Of a DNA stretch of 9,212 bases, positions 5,524 to 9,212 are shown one piece after another. The DNA is taken from NCBI GenBank assembly GCA_013695975.1, contig JACCZL010000890.1:1-9212 (forward strand). The letters are read 5' to 3'. The position numbers and the translations under genes were made by a program. How positions within the stretch are numbered: position 1 is the stretch's first letter; every line of letters starts with the position of its first letter. The notes under the pieces were generated by a model, which searched no databases, was not told where the DNA came from, and worked only from the letters and a program-made list of their open reading frames with translations. The stretch comes from Chloroflexota bacterium (lineage in GTDB: Bacteria > Chloroflexota > UBA6077 > JACCZL01).

Positions 5524-6549
5524 GTGCTCACCGGTGGACGACGCACAGGACGGCGGCCCGGCATGCGGGAGGTGGCCGAACGCGCCGGTGTCGCGATGTC
5601 GTCGGTCTCGCGCGTGCTGAGCGAGCACCCGGACGTCAGCGAGGGGATGCGGCTGGCCGTGATGACCGCTGTGGACGAGCTCGGCTACCGGCCGGACCTG
5701 CTAGCCCAGGGGCTGCGCCGCCAGCGAACCATGTCTGTCGGCTTCACGGTCTCCGACATCTCGAATCCGGTTCTCGCGTCGGCGGTCACGGGAGCCGAGC
5801 GCAGGCTTCGGGAAGCCGGGTACTCGTTGCTCCTGACGAACTCCGAGGGCGACCCCGAGCTCGACGCGAAGAACATCGGCCTGCTCGAGCAGCGCCGGGT
5901 CGACGGCTTGATCCTCTCGCTCGCCGAAGAGCATCACGTCGCGACGGCGGCAGCGCTCGGGGCGGTCGAGATCCCCGTGGTCCTGCTCGACCGCGACCCC
6001 ACGCCGGGGCTCGTTGCTTCACGTGTGTCGTTCGACCACCGGTCGGGAATGGCGGCCGCGACGCGCCACCTCGTCGAGCTGGGCCATCGGGAGGTCGCGC
6101 TGATCACCGGAGGGCCACGACGTCCCGCGCGCGAGCGCCGGCTCGGAGTCGAGGAGACCCTCGCCGGAGCAGCGAACGGCAGGTGCTCGCTGTTCGAGGG
6201 CGAATTCTCGATCGAGCACGGCTATCGAGCGGCACTGGCGATCCTCGACGAGCGCCGCGCCACGGCTGTGATCGCGGGCGGGAACGTGCTGATGCAGGGC
6301 GCGCTTCGCGCCTTCCACGAGCGCGGGGTCACGGTCGGCGCAGACATCTCCTTCATCGGGTGTGACGACGTGGCCGTCGCCGAGCTCCACAGCCCGCAGA
6401 TCGCAGTGGTCGGGCGCGACATGGAAGCGCTCGGGATGTCCGGGGCGGAGCTCTTGCTGGATCAGCTCGCGGGAGCCTCCGGACCGGGAGAGCTGATCCT
6501 GCCAACGGCCTTCGTAGCCCGGCCGAGCTGTGCGCCGCCCCTGGCCTGA
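5524..6549 (+). CDS. LacI-family transcriptional regulator
   Basis: A 341-aa DNA-binding repressor of normal family length. The N-terminal helix-turn-helix spans residues about 14-33 (MREVAERAGVAMSSVSRVL). It is followed by the hinge region YRPDLLAQGLRR (about 58-69), which carries the Leu that family members insert at the central CG of their operators. The sugar-binding-like core then runs from MSVGFTVSDISNPVLASAV through RVDGLILSLAEE, VVLLDRDP, HLVELGHREVALITG, and DISFIGCDDVAVAE. The start is the GTG at 5524; the ATG at 5563 would remove the residues leading into the first helix. There is no ribosome site, and the promoter lies so close that the mRNA is probably near-leaderless. The operator-like site overlapping its own promoter and similar sites before three other transcription units suggest a local regulon. 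The effector is unknown, perhaps the imported acid or a CoA-free intermediate. Confidence 0.93.
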   Translation: MLTGGRRTGRRPGMREVAERAGVAMSSVSRVLSEHPDVSEGMRLAVMTAVDELGYRPDLLAQGLRRQRTMSVGFTVSDISNPVLASAVTGAERRLREAGYSLLLTNSEGDPELDAKNIGLLEQRRVDGLILSLAEEHHVATAAALGAVEIPVVLLDRDPTPGLVASRVSFDHRSGMAAATRHLVELGHREVALITGGPRRPARERRLGVEETLAGAANGRCSLFEGEFSIEHGYRAALAILDERRATAVIAGGNVLMQGALRAFHERGVTVGADISFIGCDDVAVAELHSPQIAVVGRDMEALGMSGAELLLDQLAGASGPGELILPTAFVARPSCAPPLA

Positions 6550-6550
6550 A

Positions 6551-6573
6551 GCTGGAACCGATTCTGGTATCGT
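6551..6573 (+). promoter_or_regulatory. Putative operator and extended -10 promoter of the acyl-CoA operon
   Basis: In the 34-base gap between lacI and the lyase gene, CTGGAACCGATTCTGG (6552-6567) has a consensus left half, a central CG and a weaker right half. It is followed at once by TGGTATCGT (6565-6573), the same nine-base extended -10 as before lacI. The GTG start lies 10 bases beyond it, against 11 at lacI. No ribosome site precedes the GTG. The lyase operon thus seems to have its own repressible promoter in addition to any read-through from lacI. Confidence 0.55.
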
Positions 6574-6583
6574 CGCCGCACCC

Positions 6584-7507
6584 GTGACGCGCCTTCGCCG
6601 CTCCTGTCTCGCCGTGCCCGGGTCAAGCCTCAAGATGCTCGGAAAGGCGGCGACCCTACCCGCTGACCAGGTGTTCCTCGACCTCGAGGATGCGGTCGCC
6701 CCCCTCGAGAAGACCGATGCGACACGAGCGCAGGTGGCACGCGCGCTCGCCGAGGGGGAATGGAGCGCGGCCACACGGGTGGTCAGGGTCAACGGGGTCG
6801 GGACTCCCTGGTTCCTCGACGACCTCCTGCAGGTCGTGGAGGGCGCGGGCGCCTCCCTCCACTGCGTGATGCTGCCGAAGGTCGAGCGGGCGGACGAGGT
6901 GCACTTCGTCGACCACCTGCTGGGGCATCTCGAGCGCAAGCTCCGCCTCGCCGAGCCGATCGGGCTCGAGATCCAGATCGAGTCTCCCAGGGGCCTGGTG
7001 GAGATCGAGCGGATCGCGGGGGCTTCGAGTCGGATCGAGACGCTCATCTTCGGCCCCGGCGACTACGCCGCCGCCGCGGGCATCCCGCAACTGACCGTCG
7101 GCGCAATCGAGGCCGACTACCCCGGCGACCAGTGGCACTACGTCCTCTCGCGGATCGTCACCACGGCTCGCGCCTTCGGACTTCAGGCGATCGACGGTCC
7201 GTACGCGGCGATCCGCGACACCGACGGGTTCAGGACGGTCGCGACCCGCTCGCGCCTGCTCGGCTTCGATGGCAAGTGGGCGCTCAACCCCCAGCAGATC
7301 GAGCCCTGCAACGAGATCTACGCCCCGTCGGCCGGCGAGCTGTCGCGTGCCACGCGGATCCTCGACGCGTATGCGGCGGCCACCGAGACCGATCACCTCG
7401 GTGCGGTCATGCTCGACGGAGAGATGATCGACGAGGCGACGCGAAAGATGGCCGCCGGGGTGGCCGAGCGCGGACGCGCCGCCGGACTCCAGAGGGCCGT
7501 GTCGTGA
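6584..7507 (+). CDS. CitE/HpcH-type acyl-CoA lyase (citramalyl-, malyl- or methylmalyl-CoA lyase-like)
   Basis: A 307-aa (beta/alpha)-barrel enzyme predicted to cleave a beta-hydroxyacyl-CoA into two smaller units, for example citramalyl-CoA into acetyl-CoA plus pyruvate. Family motifs in order: RSCLAVPGSSLKML (6-19), FLDLEDAVAP (31-40), VRVNG with R68, MLPKVE (96-101), EIQIESPRG with metal ligand E133, IFGPGDYAAAAG with metal ligand D160, QAIDGPYAAIRDTDG (201-215) and FDGKWALNPQQI (228-239), which binds CoA in relatives. The GTG at 6584 is chosen because homology starts three residues in (RLRRSCLAVPG). The ATG at 6530 would overlap lacI and read through the promoter. It is the first gene of a three-gene operon; its stop overlaps the CoA transferase start (GTGA). 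The exact substrate cannot be settled from motifs; the neighbours favour a C4-C5 dicarboxylic hydroxyacyl-CoA. Confidence 0.88.
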   Translation: MTRLRRSCLAVPGSSLKMLGKAATLPADQVFLDLEDAVAPLEKTDATRAQVARALAEGEWSAATRVVRVNGVGTPWFLDDLLQVVEGAGASLHCVMLPKVERADEVHFVDHLLGHLERKLRLAEPIGLEIQIESPRGLVEIERIAGASSRIETLIFGPGDYAAAAGIPQLTVGAIEADYPGDQWHYVLSRIVTTARAFGLQAIDGPYAAIRDTDGFRTVATRSRLLGFDGKWALNPQQIEPCNEIYAPSAGELSRATRILDAYAAATETDHLGAVMLDGEMIDEATRKMAAGVAERGRAAGLQRAVS

Positions 7508-8703
7508 GCCCTCCCCTCGAAGGTCTCCGGATCGTGGCGATCGAGCAGTACGGCGCCGGGCCGTTCGGCACCATGCAGCTGGCGGAGCTCGGCGCCGATG
7601 TCGTCAAGATCGAGGATCCGAGCGTCGGGGGAGACGTCTCGCGCTATATCCCACCGTTCGCGGAAGGCACCAGCTCGCTCTTTTTCGAGAGCTTCAACCG
7701 TGGCAAGAGATCCGTGCTGCTCGACCTCCGGCACGAGGGCTCGCGAGAGGTGCTGGAGGATCTTGTCCGCGGTGCCGACGCCGTTTTCTCGAACCTCAGG
7801 GGCGACGGGCCGGCCAGGCTGAGGATCCGCTACAGCGACCTGCAGGAGGTGAACCCGGCGATCGTCTGCGTGTCGCTGAGCGGATTCGGACAGACCGGGC
7901 CGCGTGCAGGCGAGGGAGCGTATGACTACACCGTGCAGGGCCTGGCAGGCTGGCAGAGCGTCACGGGCGATCCCGCCGGCCCGCCGACGAAGAGCGGCCT
8001 CTCGCTGGTCGACTTCTGCGGCGGCTACGTGGCCGCGCTAACGATTCTGGCCGGCGTGACGCGGGCCCGGCGGGACGGGGTCGGTGGCGACGCCGATCTC
8101 TCGCTCTTCGAGGTGGCGCTGGCGCAGCTCACCTATCTCGGGACGTGGGTCGCGTCCCGCTCCTACGAGCCGGTGCGGCGAGCGAACTCGGCCCACCAGT
8201 CGATCGTCCCGTTCCAGAACTTCGAGACCTCAGACGGGTGGATCGTCGTCGCCTGTCCGAAGGAGACGCTCTGGCGCCGGCTCTGCGTCGCGATCGACCG
8301 CCCGGAGCTCGCTGACGAGCCGACCTTCGCGACGTTCGCGGCCCGCGACCGGAACCGCGAGGCGCTCGGGGAGCTTCTGAGCTCGGTCTTTGCCTCACGC
8401 ACCACCGAGGCGTGGCTCGACCGGCTCGAGGGCGCAGGGGTTCCCTGCGCACGCGTCAACGACATCGCGGCCGCTCTCGCCGACCCGCAACTTGCTGCTC
8501 GAGGGGGCATCGCGGCCTACTCCCACCCGGTTCTCGGCGAGGTGCGCACACCTGCGAGCCCGCTGCGGCTCACGCCGGACGACGGGCCCGGCATATCTCG
8601 CGGACCCCTGCTCGGCGAGCACACCGACGCGGTGCTGCGCGAGCTCTGTGCCTACGACGACGAGCGGATCGAGGCTCTCGGCCGGGCGGGTGTGCTGGGA
8701 TGA
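7504..8703 (+). CDS. Family III CoA transferase (CaiB/BaiF type)
   Basis: A 399-aa CoA transferase that would activate a free carboxylic acid by taking CoA from succinyl-CoA or another acyl-CoA. The N-terminal motif PLEGLRIVAIEQYGAGPFGT, then QLAELGADVVKIEDP (25-39), RGKRSVLLDLRH (66-77), SLSGFGQTGP (124-133) and YDYTVQGLAG (140-149) are typical. D170 in KSGLSLVDFCGGYVAAL is the expected catalytic Asp, which forms the acyl-anhydride and CoA-thioester intermediates. The C-terminal lobe includes DGWIVVACP and GVPCARVNDIAAALADPQL, also typical. The GTG start at 7504 overlaps the lyase stop by four bases, with AGAGGG (7491-7496) before it; its TGA overlaps the ATG of the hydratase gene (ATGA). 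Partnership with a CitE-like lyase and a MaoC hydratase matches itaconate (Ict) or mesaconate/citramalate CoA transferases by context, not by residue-level proof. Confidence 0.92.
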   Translation: MSPPLEGLRIVAIEQYGAGPFGTMQLAELGADVVKIEDPSVGGDVSRYIPPFAEGTSSLFFESFNRGKRSVLLDLRHEGSREVLEDLVRGADAVFSNLRGDGPARLRIRYSDLQEVNPAIVCVSLSGFGQTGPRAGEGAYDYTVQGLAGWQSVTGDPAGPPTKSGLSLVDFCGGYVAALTILAGVTRARRDGVGGDADLSLFEVALAQLTYLGTWVASRSYEPVRRANSAHQSIVPFQNFETSDGWIVVACPKETLWRRLCVAIDRPELADEPTFATFAARDRNREALGELLSSVFASRTTEAWLDRLEGAGVPCARVNDIAAALADPQLAARGGIAAYSHPVLGEVRTPASPLRLTPDDGPGISRGPLLGEHTDAVLRELCAYDDERIEALGRAGVLG

Positions 8704-9209
8704 GCGCCGAGTGGCGCGGAAGGTTCCTCGAGGACTTCGAGCCGGGCGCCACCTATCGGTCGCGGCTGGGGCGCACGGTCACGGACGTGGACAACACCTG
8801 GTTCACGCTGCTGACGATGAACACCAACCAGATCCACTTCAACGCCGAGTTCGCGGCCCGCACGGAGTTCGGCCGCCCGCTCGTCGTGTCGACCCTGACG
8901 CTCGCCGTCGTGCTCGGCCTATCGGTCGCCGACACGTCCGAGAACGCAGCGGCGAACCTCGGGTGGGGTGACATCAGGTTGCCCGGGCCGGTCTACGCGG
9001 GGGACACGCTCTGGGCCGAGAGCCAGGTCATCTCCGCGCGGCCGTCGAACTCGCGTCCGAGCTGCGGAATCGTCAAGATCCGAACCCGCGGTATCAACCA
9101 GCGCCACGAGGTCGTGATCGAGTTCACGCGGAGCTTCATGGTGTTCAAGCGATCCGCGCCCGAGGTCGCAGACCTCTTCCCTGTCACCCAAGCCGAATGG
9201 GGCGTGTAG
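8700..9209 (+). CDS. MaoC-type (hot-dog fold) acyl-CoA hydratase
   Basis: A 169-aa hydratase/dehydratase adding water to an enoyl-CoA such as itaconyl-, mesaconyl- or another unsaturated dicarboxyl-CoA. The core motif is MNTNQIHFNAEFAARTEFGR, residues 40-59. In R-specific enoyl-CoA hydratases the equivalent GDxNPxH carries catalytic Asp and His; here His46 is kept and the Asp position reads Asn41. The rest (PLVVSTLTLAVVLGLS, GWGDIRLPGPVYAGDTLWAE) is typical of the long-form MaoC proteins seen with mesaconyl-CoA hydratases. The ATG overlaps the CoA transferase stop, so all three enzymes are made together. An ATG immediately follows its TAG at 9210-9212, possibly the start of a fourth gene beyond the window. 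Confidence 0.87.
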   Translation: MSAEWRGRFLEDFEPGATYRSRLGRTVTDVDNTWFTLLTMNTNQIHFNAEFAARTEFGRPLVVSTLTLAVVLGLSVADTSENAAANLGWGDIRLPGPVYAGDTLWAESQVISARPSNSRPSCGIVKIRTRGINQRHEVVIEFTRSFMVFKRSAPEVADLFPVTQAEWGV

Positions 9210-9212
9210 ATG

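Noticed and set aside
4962..5564. 200-codon minus-strand frame across the intergenic scar
   Set aside because: No recognisable domain; it crosses the dipeptidase 3' end, the RidA relic and the lacI start.
6530..6583. ATG at 6530 as start of the lyase
   Set aside because: It would overlap the end of lacI and translate through the operator and -10 box; family similarity begins after GTG 6584.
6760..7503. Long N-terminal extension of the CoA transferase
   Set aside because: The extension overlaps the lyase gene in another frame and is low-complexity Arg-rich. The family N-terminus (PLEGLRIVAIEQ) begins just after GTG 7504.
1..9212. CRISPR array, tRNA/rRNA genes, transposase or integrase
   Set aside because: No regularly spaced repeats, no tRNA-like cloverleaf noticed, and no transposase or integrase motifs in any frame read. 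The dipeptidase island has no visible mobility gene.

Overview
This is a GC-rich window (one hand-counted 60-base line inside a typical gene, 2461-2520, has 44 G/C). It carries bacterial catabolic and transport genes. Twin-arginine signals, GTG starts, apparently leaderless or near-leaderless genes and TAnnnT-type -10 boxes suggest a high-GC actinobacterium, perhaps a soil or metagenomic lineage. This is inferred from style; no marker gene is present. The run of 13 C at the left edge looks like a contig end or artefact.

Layout. (1) Minus strand, 34-1596: a Tat-exported family-5 ABC solute-binding protein. A possible downstream gene starts at 33 and leaves the window. (2) A divergent control region, 1597-1801, has one promoter and one operator-like palindrome for each direction. 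(3) Plus strand, 1802-3668, tightly overlapping: a truncated sugar-type solute-binding protein relic, a mandelate-racemase-type enolase-superfamily enzyme, and a RidA-like protein lacking the deaminase residues. (4) A scarred stretch, 3669-5500: a broken short-chain dehydrogenase on the minus strand, a possible oxidoreductase tail, an intact M19 (membrane dipeptidase-like) gene of visibly lower GC, a hairpin, a degraded second copy of the RidA 3' end, and about 250 bases with no recognisable gene. (5) Plus strand, 5524-9209: a LacI-family regulator, then a three-gene overlapping operon of a CitE/HpcH-type acyl-CoA lyase, a family III (CaiB/BaiF) CoA transferase and a MaoC-type hydratase.

How the parts may fit. 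A CoA transferase, a hydratase and a CitE-like lyase are the three activities used to degrade itaconate (itaconate to itaconyl-CoA to citramalyl-CoA to acetyl-CoA plus pyruvate). Related trios act on mesaconate or malate-type acids. Palindromes related to CTGGAAYC, most with a central CG typical of LacI-family operators, lie before the solute-binding gene, before the relic/enolase operon, before lacI itself and before the lyase operon. The simplest model is one LacI-type repressor controlling uptake of a small acid or sugar derivative, its dehydration or epimerisation by the enolase-family enzyme, and CoA-dependent cleavage of the product. The substrate cannot be read from the sequence. The region has also lost parts: at least three gene remnants are visible, so the pathway may have been remodelled.
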